Source: Micractinium sp. NFX-FRZ
Taxonomy: Eukaryota > Chlorophyta > Trebouxiophyceae > Chlorellales > Chlorellaceae
Length of the DNA: 64,000 bases
Assembly: GCA_029339195.1 (NCBI GenBank)
Contig: JAPTJF010000058.1
Location: 1-64,000 of the forward strand
Reading direction: 5' to 3'
The notes under the pieces are model-generated. The model was not told the origin of the DNA. It made no database searches and saw only the letters and a list, made by a program, of their open reading frames with translations. A program made the translations under genes and the position numbers. Within the stretch, counting starts at the first letter, position 1, and each line of letters starts with the position of its first letter. Below, in pieces: positions 44,993-56,521 of the stretch.

Positions 44993-46869
44993 TGCTGCGC
45001 GCACAGAGCAGCGGCGCCTGCGGGAAGCAGCTGATTATGGCTGGTGCAGAGCGCTGGGGCAGCCCACCGGGGTGGCACCACAGTGGGCCACCTACACCCC
45101 GCCCTGCCCCTCCCCCTCCCCTTTCCTTGTGCTCTCCGCTCTGCCCCTTCCTGAACGCCCTGCCCTTTGGTGTCCACAGGTGGTTACGCACCACCCCTAC
45201 ATGCACTACATGGACGTCCTGTCCGGCCTGGGGTACCCGCCCGGCCACATCCCCGTGCACCTCTCGCTGTACGACGCCTCAGGCGCCGCCGCCCTGCTGG
45301 AGTGGGACGTGGCAGAGAAGAAGGTGGGCCACTGGCGGGGGTGTGGGTGGGCCAAGGTTGGGCCACAGGTGGGTCACACGTGGGTTGGTGGGAAGGACGG
45401 CTGGCGCGCATGGCGGGCGGGCGTGCTCTCCCTGCTAGGTGGGCAGGCTGAGTGTGGGCAGCACAGCCTGCTGAGCACGTCCATGCTGATGCAGGTGGGT
45501 GCGTAGCCGGCGTTCGCCATACCTCGAACTCACGGCCCAGCCCACCCCCCTACCTGCCCCACTGCAGATGGCGGTGCACTGGGGCGCAACCGTGGTCACC
45601 AATGAGCCGGCCTACCCCGTCCATACCCAGATGATGCAGCACTGGCGTGCTGCCGTCGAGTGAGCTTCCTGCTGGGCGACTGGCCTGGGGTGCAGAGCAG
45701 CACCTGCCCCTGCACCTGGCCTGCCTTGCACCGCCTCTGAACGAGCGAGCTGCCTTGCCTCTGCAGCGGGGGATCAACTTGTCATGAACTGCCTTGCCTG
45801 TCCCGCACCCCGCCCCGGCAGGAAGGCCAAGGCGAGCGAGCGGCGGCAGCATCGAACCGCTGCCGGCGCCGCCCGCCGCCTTCCCGCGTGTGCCCGGCGC
45901 CTTTGACGCCCTGGCTCGTGACATCCGCTTGAGGGAGCTGCTGACGGCTTCCTGCTACAAGGGCGCCGCCTATCCTGCTGCGGAGTGGGCGCCACGGGCC
46001 GGCTCGGCAGGGGTGAGCTTAAGTGTGCCTGCCGCCGACTGCTGTGGTCGGTCCCTTCTGCTGGCGGGGCGCGTGCCTGCTTCTTGGCAGGCGTGCCCAG
46101 GCCTGCCTATCCCTTGCCTGCCCATCGTTACTCCACCATGGCGGCAGTTCCATCATGCCCTGGCGCAGGCAGGCAGGCCGCAGAACCCGCGCTGTTCCTG
46201 CCCAGCAGACCTTGCTAGACCTCACCCTGCTTGCCCAGGGGTGCCTGCCGATCTCCCCGGCGGTGCCTGCCGCCATCTCCCACCCTGCACTCTGCAGCGC
46301 TGCCCTGCCATAGTGTGTGCATGCCTGCCCCGCTTACCGCTCCCCAACCTCGTCCCTGCTTGCAGATCTCCCCCGCCGTGGCTGCCGCCCTGTCCATCCT
46401 GCGCTCAGTGGAGCTGCCCTGGGGAGCTACCGGCCCGCCCAGCGCCGGCACCTTCATTGCTGCCGACACGCTGATCTCGATCCTGCGTGACCATTCGTCT
46501 GGCCTCTACCTCTTCCGCTCACCTGGCAACCCCAAGTGGCAGGTGTGCATCTTTTGGGGTGTTGAGAACAGCTGTGCATGCGCCTGCTGCTGCTGGTGTT
46601 TGGTACTGCAGGGCAGCTGGTGGGCAGGGGTGCGGCTACGCTGCGCCCGACACGCCGCCCCTCATTATCAACAAACACATCCTACCAACCATCTGCAGGG
46701 GCTGCGCCTGAGGGATGTGGCATGGGAGGAGCTGGGCGGCCAGCTGCGCAGCATTCCGCTGACCCTGGATGAGGCAGCCTGGTACAGCGACCTCACACAC
46801 GGCTTGGGTGGCGCTGCGGCTGCGGCTGCCACGGGCGGCCGCCCCTCCGACGTGCTTGCGACAGCTTGA
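43938..46869 (+). CDS. Secreted Ntn-hydrolase, choloylglycine hydrolase / linear amide C-N hydrolase family
   Basis: Nine exons: 43938-44084, 44237-44397, 44533-44605, 44801-44915, 45180-45323, 45568-45659, ~45826-46012, 46366-46542, 46699-46869; about 421 aa. A signal peptide (1-28) ends so that Cys29 could become the N-terminal nucleophile (CSNFLYSC), as this family requires. Then come VSGRTMDF; DGLNTAGLSAAWLW; WLDVVPYLLGHFSSVKEVVD; HLSLYDASG; VVTNEPAYPVH; TFIAADTLISILRDHSSGLY with LFRSP; and a final strand. These are the penicillin-V-acylase / bile-salt-hydrolase landmarks; amide-bond cleavage outside the cytosol is inferred, substrate unknown. Two doubts: exon 2 needs one base fewer to keep VGWSIDLSPPG in frame with RTMDF, and exon 7 needs an AAG rather than the nearby CAG acceptor. 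Confidence 0.78.
44641..44671. repeat. TGCC tetranucleotide microsatellite
   Basis: About 7.5 copies of TGCC lie in intron 3 of the Ntn-hydrolase gene, forming part of the pyrimidine-rich intron sequence. Confidence 0.9.
44952..44999. repeat. CTG microsatellite in intron 4 of the Ntn-hydrolase gene
   Basis: A run of CTG with one CTT interruption begins 36 bp after the exon 4 donor. Confidence 0.9.
46245..46305 (+). repeat. Decoy copy of Ntn-hydrolase exon 8 start in intron 7
   Basis: The intron segment reads CLPISPAVPAAISHPAL. It lies 115 bp upstream of the true exon 8 edge, which reads CLQISPAVAAALSILRS across the acceptor at 46365. The copy has CCG where the CAG acceptor should be, so it probably does not splice. 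Confidence 0.75.
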
Positions 46870-47938
46870 GTGCAGCCGCAAGCCGGTGCAGTGCCCTGCC
46901 ATCAAGGCTTTCAAAAACTTCAAGGAGCAGCTGCACCCTTGAATGCGGGTCTTGCCCCGTACCAATGACCTGCACCCCTCCTGTGCTCTTTGCCTGCACC
47001 CATCCGTGTTTCCGTTCTGTCTCGCCATCCAGCCTCCCAGCGCTACCTGCCTATCCGGTGCCTCGTGGCTGCCCCCCTTCCTTGAATGCGCCCTGTCCGT
47101 ACCAATAGTCATCTGTGTTGATCCTGACAGCAAGCTGCTACAAGGAAGCGCTAGCCTGGTTGCCCAGCACAGCCACCCGTTCTCTTATTGGTTTCTACCG
47201 GTCTGGGCAGCCCCATGGGCCCTTTATGGGGCTTTAGAGCTCTTGCTGTGCTTCGAAGCGCTTGTCGAAGATAAATTTGCTTGATCTGCCCTGACACCCC
47301 AGTGACACCCGTGCTGCGACCGGGCGGACGGGCCAATGGTTTGAGAGCTGTCAGAATGCCGCCTGGGGAGGTGGGATGTGCGTCTAGTACTTGCAGCCTG
47401 AGTAGACTTAATACCCTGATCGTGCCGGGCCTCTGAAAGTGACTTAGCCTCGAGAGGTCGGGCCGTCGATGGCCATGCTTGTCTGCCCACGCCGGTGGCG
47501 CCCAGGCAGGTGCCACAGATGCCCAGCAGGGTGCACTCTATATGATACATGCATGCGAATTTTGAACTCGTATGTGGTGCCCATAGTGCGCCGGGTGCAA
47601 ATGGATGCACACAAGCTTGCAGATTGAATGGCTGGCCTGCAGTCCCACCGCCCGGCGGAGGCTCCGTGGGCGGTGCCGCTGCAGGGGGTCAGAGACAGGT
47701 GAGGCCCTGCTCCCGGCTCGCGATCTTTCCCCAAAGTGACATGGGGCTACGTTCCGACCGGTGAGCTCAACAAGAAGGCGACTCAGCTCTTGAGCGACCA
47801 GCACCTCCAGCTCAGCCATCAGCAGCGGCTTGAACTTGTAACCCTGCACCTCTTCTTGATCCTGAAACGAGATACCCATTTGCGTGTGTCATTAATGACC
47901 TGCACCGCCCCGCAGTTGTGAGCGGGCCGCTTGTTGCT
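46870..47938. other. 1.1-kb intergenic region, no gene recognised
   Basis: It should contain the 3' UTR of the Ntn-hydrolase gene and the promoter and 5' UTR of the kinase gene. A short segment recurs imperfectly (TTGAATGCG... CCGTACCAAT at about 46939 and 47082). No domain, tRNA or other RNA was recognised. Confidence 0.4.
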
Positions 47939-50900
47939 ATGGGCTGCGTGAGCTCCAAGCCGCGGTTGCGCGGGGACACGGCGCCAATCAAAGGTGGGTT
48001 TTCGCAAGCGCCTGGCAGACCGAGGTGGAGCCCTCCTCTGGTGCCGCTGCCTGGTGCCGCCGCTGCCGCCGTCGCTACCGCCTCACCTTGTTGCCCTCCC
48101 AACACCATTCCCTGCTGCAGATGCTGCAGCGCCAGTGGCAGCAGCTCCCAATGCGGCTGCCATGCAGGCTGGAGACCAGCCAGCGCGCGTGTCCTCTATG
48201 CTTGGTGCTGCCCCGCCGCGCAACCCTGCCACCGGTTTCCGCCACACCTCCGATCTGCGAGTGGGCGTGCTGGAGGTGGGTGCACCTGGGTTGAGTGCAG
48301 GGGTTTAAAACCAATCCAGCAGGTGGCATGGACTGGTGGAGCGTGTGTACTGAACTCTTGAGGCGCACTTGCTGCGGCGTTACAAGGGGAGGAGGCGCCG
48401 CTGCCGCCGCCCACCTCGGCCGACGCTTGCTGATCCCCCTGGCTGCTCCTCAACCCACCCGCTTACCTGGTACCCGCCCCCATCCATTTTATGACCCCTG
48501 CAACGCAAGAGCATGCTGCTGACGCTGCTAAGCCCCTTTTGGTCGTCGCCTCTGGCACCCCTTCCCCGTTCTGCAGATTGAGAGCATGTCGGCCGCGCTG
48601 CTGCCGCCTTTCTTGCTGCTTCCTTCCTGCCAACCCCTGGCCCGTTCCACCTCGCAGCTCCCGCACCCGCCGGAAAAGGCTGAAGCTGCCAATTCAGTCC
48701 GTGCGAGCGAAGCTGAGCAAAAGGACCTGCTCACGTTTGCGGCCGCTCCCTTCTGCCTGCCTGCCTGCCTGCAGGGCAAGAGCACGTCAGTGACGCTGCT
48801 GAACGACTATTTGGTGCTTGGGTCGCTGGGCAAGGGGGCCTATGGCTCCGTCAAGCTCTGTTTCTCCATGGGCGACAACACGCTGTATGCGCTCAAAGTG
48901 GGTGCGATAGGGCGGGCGTTGAGCAGGGGCGGGAGGGTAGATGGACAGGGGGGTGTTAGCAGGCGAGCGAGCGTCGTTGGGAGGGGAAGGTCAAGGTGTG
49001 CCTGGCCAGGAGCGACCGCACGCTGTTTGCCTTGAAGCCGTGTGGGATGGGCGGGGAAGGGATGGGGAAGGGTTGATTGGTGAGCAGAGACGGCAGGCGG
49101 TGGCAGCGGGGGTAGCTGCCTTGTCGGGAGGCAGAGAAGGGGAGTGAGGCAGATGCGAGTGCAGGGCATTTCCATGGCTGTGTGTCACGGCACCAGCATT
49201 GTAACACGTATCTGGCACGCCCTGCGGTGCACCCCTGTGCCGGCTTCCTCCCTGCAGGTCCTGCAGCGTGCCCAGCTCAAGCGGCAGATGCTGGGTGTGC
49301 GGGGCGGCGGGGCCAAGGCGGGGCAGGGTGCGATTGATGCGCTGAGGTGCGCAGAGCGGGACTCGAGTGCGTCCCTGGTGCACTGCCCGCGCCCCGGCCC
49401 GTTGCCTGCTCATGCCGGGTGCTGCGCTGTGCCGCGCTGAGCCTCATGGCAACACGATGATAACTTGGTACCCGCCGCTTGTGCCTGTGCCTCCCCATCT
49501 TCTCCCGCCCACCAGGCGTGAGGTGGACGTCATGCGCTCCATGAACCACCCCAACCTCATCAAGATCTTCGAGGTCATAGAGGCTGAGAGCAAGGTGGGC
49601 AAACACACTTTCTGCTTCATCTCTACCTGAGCCAGCACTTGACGGGTGCTTCCTGCCATCACCTGCCACTCCCCTCTCCCCGGTGTCCCAATGGCGGGGG
49701 GTGAGCAGTGGTGGACCGGCAGAGTGCCCTGCTGCTGGCTGCGCTGCCTGGCTGCCCCAGCCCACGACGCACAGCTTTCCCGCGGCCCTATCACCCCACC
49801 CCTCACTGCGCATGTGTGAACGTTTGCTTGTTTGTGGTGTGGTGTGGACTGCAGGTCATCTTGGTGCAGGAGTATGCAGAGGCGGGGCCCCTGGCTCAGG
49901 TGGGCCATACCTTTAACGGGAAAGAGTGCCGGGATGTGGCATGGGGCGGAGCCTAGAAAGAGAGCTGTGGTGCCACGGCGGTGTCCTGTCCTGACGGCTC
50001 GCCAATCCAGACGGTTTGCCCCTGCAGCCGTCCCCACGCCGGCCTGCTCCTGACCCTGCTGGCTGGCTTGGCATCGTGCCCAGTCGTGCCCTCTCTTGTT
50101 GCCCTGCCCCACCTGCCTCGCCGCCTGCCTGCCTGCCTGCCTGCCTGCCGCAGCTGCCTGTGCCCCATCTGCGCCTCCCCCACCGCCCCCCCTCTGCCTC
50201 ACCGCCTGCCTTTGCTGCCCTTGCGCAAGCATCCCCTGCTGCACCAGTGCCTCTCCCTCTTCCCCTTTCCTGCCCATGCTGCCCGTGGGACGCCGACAAT
50301 GTCCGGAGCCCTCGCTCGGTACCACTTCTGCAACCCTGTCGGTACCACTTCGGCCACCCTGTCTCCCTCCCCCTTCTTCTGCCCATGCAGCCGGACAGCG
50401 TCATGTCGGAGGCCCTTGCCCAGTACTACTTCCGCCAGATTGTGGATGGGCTGGCCTGCCTGCACACCCAGAACGTGGTGCACGGCGACGTGAAGCCCGA
50501 CAACGTGCTGCTGTCGGGGTCGGGGCGCGTGAAGATTGCCGACTTTGGGCAGGTGGGCTGGGCTGGGCTGCCGTTGTGTGTCAGAGGGTAAGAACACGCA
50601 GGTGGGCTGTCGTTGTGTGTCAGAGAGCCGTCACCTGCGGGAATCAAGGGCGTGGTAGGCGGCACGGTGGGAAACACAGCGGGGTTGGAGTGCGTGACAG
50701 GTTGCCTGGGTGCAGGAATGGTCTTAGGGGCGCCCGGCATGTGGTGCTCGCTGGACCAACGCTTCTTTTTTGTCTATCCTTCCCAGGGCACACTTCTGCC
50801 GCACCCTTCGTGCATGCATGTGGGGCGGGCCCAGCCCTCAATGCGTGCGGCAAGTTGTGCGTGCGTGTGTGCTGCCACGTGTGTGTGCTGACCTGGCATG

Positions 50901-53900
50901 TGTGCTGACCTGGCGTGCGTGCAGGCCGAGTTCTTTGATGCGGGTGCCGACGTGTTTGAGAAGACGCTGGGCACGCCTGCCTTCATGGGTGAGGGGCACG
51001 GAGGGGCGGGGAGGGGCAGGGCAGGGGGTGCCGGAAGCAGGCAGGGAGCAGCTGAGCAGGGGCAGGTCAGGGCAGGGAGCAGCCACAAGGGCCTCATGGC
51101 CTTCTTTCCCCTGTGTCGCTGCTGCAGCTAGCTCATGCTGCCTCCCTCCCCCTCCCTCCCACCTGCCTGCCTTCCTGCCCGCCTGTCCCTCTCACCTGCC
51201 TACATGCCTGCCTGCCCTGCAGCCCCCGAAGTGCGTTCGGGCCACGCGTACCACGGCAAGCCGGCAGACATGTGGGCCCTGGGCGTCACACTCTACGTCT
51301 TCCTCTTTGGAGACCTGCCCTTCAAGGTGGGTGCTGGTTTCATAATGTAAAGCGCGTGTATGGTCTGCACGGCCCTCGCCGCCACGCTGCATTCCTCCCT
51401 TCCCAGGCAACCCACGTTCAACGGTGTGGGTTCTTCCTTTTCTGGCGTGCAAGCGGCGCCCCACCTGAGCCAAACTTGCTCACCCTGCTCCAACTCTTTG
51501 ATCATTGGGACACTGAACAGGCGTTCATTCAAGTAGTTTCCAACCACCCCCCCTGTTGGCTTAACCTGCAGGGCGACAGCCTGGACGAGCTGTACTTGGC
51601 AATACAGTCCCAGGAGGTGCGGTACCCCGCCGACATCCCCATCAGGTGGGTCGCACAGCACAGCACAGCACAGCACAGCACAGCATCACACAGCATCGCG
51701 CAGCATGGCAATGCGTTCACAGCTGACCTACGGGGGGCCTGCCAGCGGCGCTGCTGCTGCACTCACCAGCCGCCCTCCCCCGGTCCTTCGGCCCGCAGCG
51801 ACGACCTACGCTCCCTGCTGGATGCCCTGCTCAGCAAGGACCCAACCAAGAGGCCCACCAGCTCTGAGGTGGGGCACATTGATGTAAAGATTGGTCGATT
51901 GCTGTGGGAGCGTAAGTGTGTGCGGGCAATGCTGGCTGCTGGGCGTCTGCTCTCTGTATCAGGCGTGGCTGCTGCCGACCGGCTCTCTGTTCAAGCAGCC
52001 AGCGCCGCCACGAGCCGGGCTGCCTCGTCATGCTTGCAGGCTGCCACTGACTGATGCCAGCTTGCCCTTGCACGGCCCGCCCCCGCCCTGATCTCTGCAC
52101 CGCCTCTGGTCTCTCCACCACCCCGTGATCACTCCATCGTCCCTGCCGGCCTGCTCTAAAGCACCGCACTCGCTCAGCCCCTCGCCTTGTGTGTCCCTTC
52201 CCCCTCCTCCCTCCCCCATACTCCCTCCCCCTCCCTCCCCCCAGCTGCTGTACCACCCCTGGCTGCTGTGTGAGGAGCAGCGGCAGCGCGTGGCTGCCGC
52301 CGTGGCCGAGGAGATTCAGATGGAGCGTCTGGGTGACGTGTCCTCCATGGAGACCTGGATACAGCAGCTGGTGAGCTGATCACTGGCCTTCTTGTGTCGT
52401 CTTGAACGTGTTGTGTGCTCGTGAGAGTGTGGCTGCCTGGTCGAGCTGCAGGAGGCCCCTGTTGGGAGCTGGCAGGTCGCCCTGGCTTCCGTGTCTTGCT
52501 GCTTGTTGCCTCAACTCACACCCTCGGGCCGCAACACATCCGTTCTTGTCCCTCTCTTCTTCTCCTTTTCTTCTTCTGCAGGAGACACCGGCAGAGCTTA
52601 CCCCTGCGCAGCTACCCACAGTCAGGGAGGTGACCGAGTCAGTGTTTGGGCAGCCATCCACAGAAGGCGGGTCGTCAGGTGGGTGGGGTGCAGGGTGGGG
52701 TAATAATGAATCCATTTAGGCACAATTGTTATAAGAGATTTTGCAAAATTTTCAGTTGCATTGGTGCTCTGCCTGCTTGCTCACGAATCGGGTGGCTGCT
52801 GCTGCCGCCGCTGACGTCAGCACCGCCGTGTGGTACCTGCGTCAAGCAGGAAGGGAGGTGTGGAGGGTCACATGCCTCAAGGCTGTTTTGTGGGCTGACA
52901 GGAGCCCGCAACAAACAGTGTGTGTGCTCCTGCCTGCCCAGCTGGCTGCTCACACGCAACACCCAGCCCCCGCCTGCCCTGCCGTGGTTGCTGCAGGCGT
53001 GCAGCCCCTGACAGTGACGCGCCTCATGGACGTCATTGCTGAGTCATCAACCTGCGGAGGCGCCATGTCAGCACTTGACAAGGCTGCGCCTGCGGCATCA
53101 AGTGCCCCAGAGGAGCGCCCCGCGGCTCAGCAACCAATGCCAGCACCGCAGCAGCAGCAGCAGGAAGAGGCAGTGGCAGCTGCGGTGGCAGCGGCAGCGG
53201 CAGCAGCTGAAGCGGATGCCTCACGCGCCTCATCGGCAGCCGACGGCGCGCGGCAGGCAGAGGCGCCAGGCGCTGCGCCAGCAGCTCAGGGCTTGGGGCA
53301 GGGGCCGCCCAACAAGGCGAATCCCACCAAGGCGGAGGCGGTCCTCTTGGAGCTGCAGCGGCGGGAGCAGCATGACCCTGTGGCCCGGCTGCAGGGGCAG
53401 ACTGTTGCCCAGCTGTCGCGGCGGCAACTTGCAGCCGACGAGGGGCAGCAGGGTGGCGGCGCTGGCGGTGCAGATGAGGGGGAGGAAGCAGCGGACCCAG
53501 GCACGATGAGCCCCCAGCAGGTCGCCCTGGCTCTCAACCGGCTGCTGAACAACATTGGAGAAGAGCTGGCAGCGGTGGGCACAGCGGTGGGCACGGCGGT
53601 GGTGGGAGCAGCGGGGGAGGTGGGGACAGCGGTGGGGATGCATCTGGGCCCGCCCAGGCTGGCGAGCGGCAGGGCGGGCGGGGACGGCGAGGGCAGCGTG
53701 CGCGGTGGAGCGCTGGGGAGGCGGTCACGAGGGACGCAGTCAGGCCTGCTGAGGCACCGACATGAGCCGGTAGCGATGGAGCAAGCGCATGGCCAGGAGG
53801 GGGCAGCAGCAGCGGCGCGGCAGCCCTCTGTGGCGGGCGCCAGCATGGCGCCAGCCAAGATGCCCAGCCTGGGTGCACCCTCGCTCCCCTTCCCCTCGCC

Positions 53901-56521
53901 CTTTGAGAGCGGCCTCTTCGACGCCGCGGCAGCCGCCCGCCTCAGCCATCAAACCAGCCTGCCCCCCGCTGCCACCACCACACACGAGGCAGCCATGGCA
54001 GCAGCTGCGGCAGCCGCAGTCGCAGCGGCGGCGGCGGCCGCACCCGCAGCCGGCACCAGCACCGGCGGCGGCGGCGGTGCTCGTGGCTCTCTGGACGCCG
54101 CCAGCATGCACCCCCCTGCTCATACGGGCGGGGTGCACACGGTCGGCTTCTCTGCCCCGGGCAGCCTGCTGCCGCCAGCGGCAGGCACAGTTCTGGACAA
54201 CACCGCCGATGTGTGGGCCACGTTCAAGCAGAAGGTCAAGGGCAACTGGGTTGAGGGTGTGCGCTTTGTGACGCTGCCCGCCGGCTCCAACGTCGTCGTG
54301 GACAAGGCGCGAGGCAACGTGTGCCTGCTAGTGGAGACCGGTGAGTGGGCAGGGATGGGTGTGGGTCCTCGTGCCCAGCTGCCTGGCTGCAGAACACCAT
54401 CCTCTCGTGCTTTCCACTCTCAGGTACCCCCCCGGACGGTTGCCTGCCTGTCCTTGCACTGCACGCGTGGAAGGTGCACACATGACCAGGCCATGTGCCC
54501 CCCTTGCCATGCTCATGTGCCACATCCGTGTTGCGCCTGATTGCTGCTGCTGGCAGGCCTGATTGATGTGCGCTACGTCGCCCAGCTGCCCTTTTACAAG
54601 CTGTCCAAGCACCGGCGCCAGCAGGAGCGGGGCCGGGCTGGCTGTGCCCGCAGCAGCAGCAGCAGCAGCAGCGACAGCAGCCGCAGCAGCAGCAGGCGCA
54701 GGAGCAGCGGCAGAGGCGGCGGGGCAAGAGGGGAGAGCGAGGATGAGGATGAGGATGAGCAGGAGCGGCGGTTTGAGCGGCGGGACACGCTGGCTCGCGA
54801 CCCTGAGGCCCAGGCAATTCGAGGTGTGTGGGTGCACGGAGCAGCTGCCAGCCTGCCTGCCTGCCTGCCGGTGTTTGCGTCTGCACGGCAGCCAGACGAC
54901 CGGTTGCATCCCTGGAAATGATGACGGCAGCAAAGCAGCTGGGGCGGCAGCAGCAGCAGCAGTGATGCTCGTACTTCACACCTAACTCGGCCTGCCTGCC
55001 TGCCTGCCTGCCCGCAGGGCGGGGTCCCTCGGGCCGGCCAGGGATGGAGCCCTCCCCCTCCCTGCAGCTCACCGTCGACAAAGTGCTGGCCCGGGCGCAG
55101 GCAATCCTGGAGTCTGCGGCGTGAGTGTGCCAGCCGGGCAGGGGGTGGATGTGTGTGGGCGTGTTGCGTGTGTGTGGGTGTGCGTCTGAGACAGGTGGGC
55201 GCCATGCACAACGCAGGCTCCCACCTCTATGTATGGCTGGCCAGCTGGGTTTGTTGTGCCAGCTGGGCTTGCTTTCCCTGCTTTGCTCCCTCCCGTTGTC
55301 CGCCCGCATACTTTCCTGAACCATCAAACCCTGGATACATATTGCCTCTTCTGTGCGCTCTGCAACAGCAGCAGCTGCGGCAGCAGCACGCTCTAGGGCC
55401 CCCCTGCCCCCCTCCACCGCACACCACCAACCTCTCCCCTCTCCCGCCCCTCCCCCTGTCATCCCCTCTGCAGCAACAGCTGCGACAGCAACATGCTGAC
55501 GGGGCACCGCGGGCCCAACGACTTTGTGGGGGTGCAGTACCTGCTGGACCCAACCCAGCACCAGCACGTGAGTGGGGCATGTTGGTGTGCACAGGCGATG
55601 ACGTGGCAGTGCGGTTGGGGGCGGGGTGGGACCTGAAGTGGCGGGTGAGCGGTTCCCACTGAACGCACGTGCTGGTGCTCGGGTTGGGTAATTGATGGGG
55701 GTGGCGAATGGTGCATTGCTTGGGAGTTGGTGAGACTTCAGGACTCGAAGAGCTGCCGCACACAGGTCTGCTGACACCTGCGCCCCTGCCCCCCCGCCCG
55801 TGTAGCTGGCAGAGCGCTGGAGTGCAGTGGTCGTGGCTCGGACAGAGGTGCAGGGCGTGCTGCTGTCGCGATCGGCTTTGGAGCTGCTGCTCAAGCACTA
55901 TCCGCTGGCTCAGGTGGGTGCAGGGTGGGCGCTGTAACTGGGAGCCGGGAGCAGCAGTGTCCGCTTCTAGTTATGAGCGATGCTTCGTCCTCTGCTGCCT
56001 CTGACGGGCGCGCCGCCTTGCCGCATCTTCTTCCCCGCAAAAAGCGGCGTTCGAGGTGGAAGCCGTTAGGCCATGCCGCCCTCCTTGGGCTAGCCTGCAG
56101 GCGCGCCTGCGCACACACCTTGGATGAGAACCACTTGTGCACAGAACCTGCCCCTGTTGAGAGCTCTGCCCACAGGCCTACCTGCTTCTCCAACCGCCGC
56201 GCCTCTGCAGCTTCTGCAGCTGGAGACGCTGGGATACATTGCAATGCATCAACAAGTCACCCCCTGTGGATTTCCCTGCAGGTCTACCTGCGCATCACAC
56301 TGTCCAAGGGCCGCGCCGAGCTGCTGCAGCTGGAAACGCTTGAGAACATTGCCAGCTGCATGCGCCCGCCTGGCAAGGCGGGGCAGCGCGACGAGGGCGG
56401 GCGCAGCGGCCGGCCGACGCCGGCTGGCATGCTCAAGTTCAGCTCGCGGCTAGACCTGTTCCGGGCGGTCAGCTTTGCACGTCGGCTGGCAGCCGATTTG
56501 GCAGAACAGGTGGTCAAGTAG
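47939..56521 (+). CDS. GRIK/CaMKK-type protein kinase with N-terminal acylation motif and CNBD-like C-terminus
   Basis: Exons: 47939-47993, 48121-48275, 48577-48897 (internal structure uncertain), 49258-49346, 49516-49594, 49855-49899, 50391-50552, 50925-50988, 51223-51326, 51572-51645, 51799-51868, 52245-52370, 52582-52678, 52997-54340, 54557-54823, 55018-55120, 55474-55567, 55806-55913, 56282-56521; up to ~1198 aa. The start MGCVSSK is an N-myristoylation plus palmitoylation motif. The kinase has Gly loop LGSLGKGAYGSV, Lys in TLYALK, HGDVKPDN (HGD for HRD, as in plant GRIK kinases), DFG and APE. GRIK/CaMKK/LKB1 relatives activate SnRK1/AMPK. A long Ala/Gln-rich linker follows, then a Ser/acidic tract and a C-terminus (NDFVGVQYLLDP; VVVARTEVQGVLLSRSALEL) resembling a cyclic-nucleotide-binding fold. 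Exon 3 may start only at 48775 (GKSTSVTLLNDY), with a hidden intron before it. Confidence 0.8.
48984..49037 (+). repeat. Pseudo-exon or alternative exon copy of kinase subdomain I-II
   Basis: About 140 bp after the true exon reading GSVKLCFSMGDNTLYALK, the intron reads GKVKVCLARSDRTLFALK in an open frame. The ATP-binding Lys is retained. It starts after GGGAAG and lacks a GT donor directly after its last Lys codon. Confidence 0.75.
50267..50365 (+). repeat. Degenerate copy of kinase exon 8 start (50391 exon) in its upstream intron
   Basis: The intron reads TMSGALARYHFCNPV 104 bp before the true VMSEALAQYYFRQIV. A second shorter copy (CGGTACCACTTCGGCC) follows at once. The preceding TTCCTGCCCATGC also matches the true acceptor tract. 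Confidence 0.75.
51653..51708. repeat. CAGCA pentanucleotide microsatellite
   Basis: Runs of CAGCA start a few bases after the donor at 51646 in a kinase-gene intron, decaying to the right. Confidence 0.9.
55357..55395 (+). repeat. Degenerate copy of kinase-gene exon (55474) start in its upstream intron
   Basis: The intron reads CNSSSCGSSTL then a stop, 111 bp before the true ANSCDSNMLTG. The preceding CTCTGCA matches the true acceptor CTCTGCAG. Confidence 0.6.
56170..56252 (+). repeat. Degenerate copy of the last kinase-gene exon start in its upstream intron
   Basis: The copy begins CACAGGCCTACCTG against the true TGCAGGTCTACCTG at 56278. It later reads LLQLETLGYIA against the true LLQLETLENIA. 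The spacing is 106-110 bp. Confidence 0.8.
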
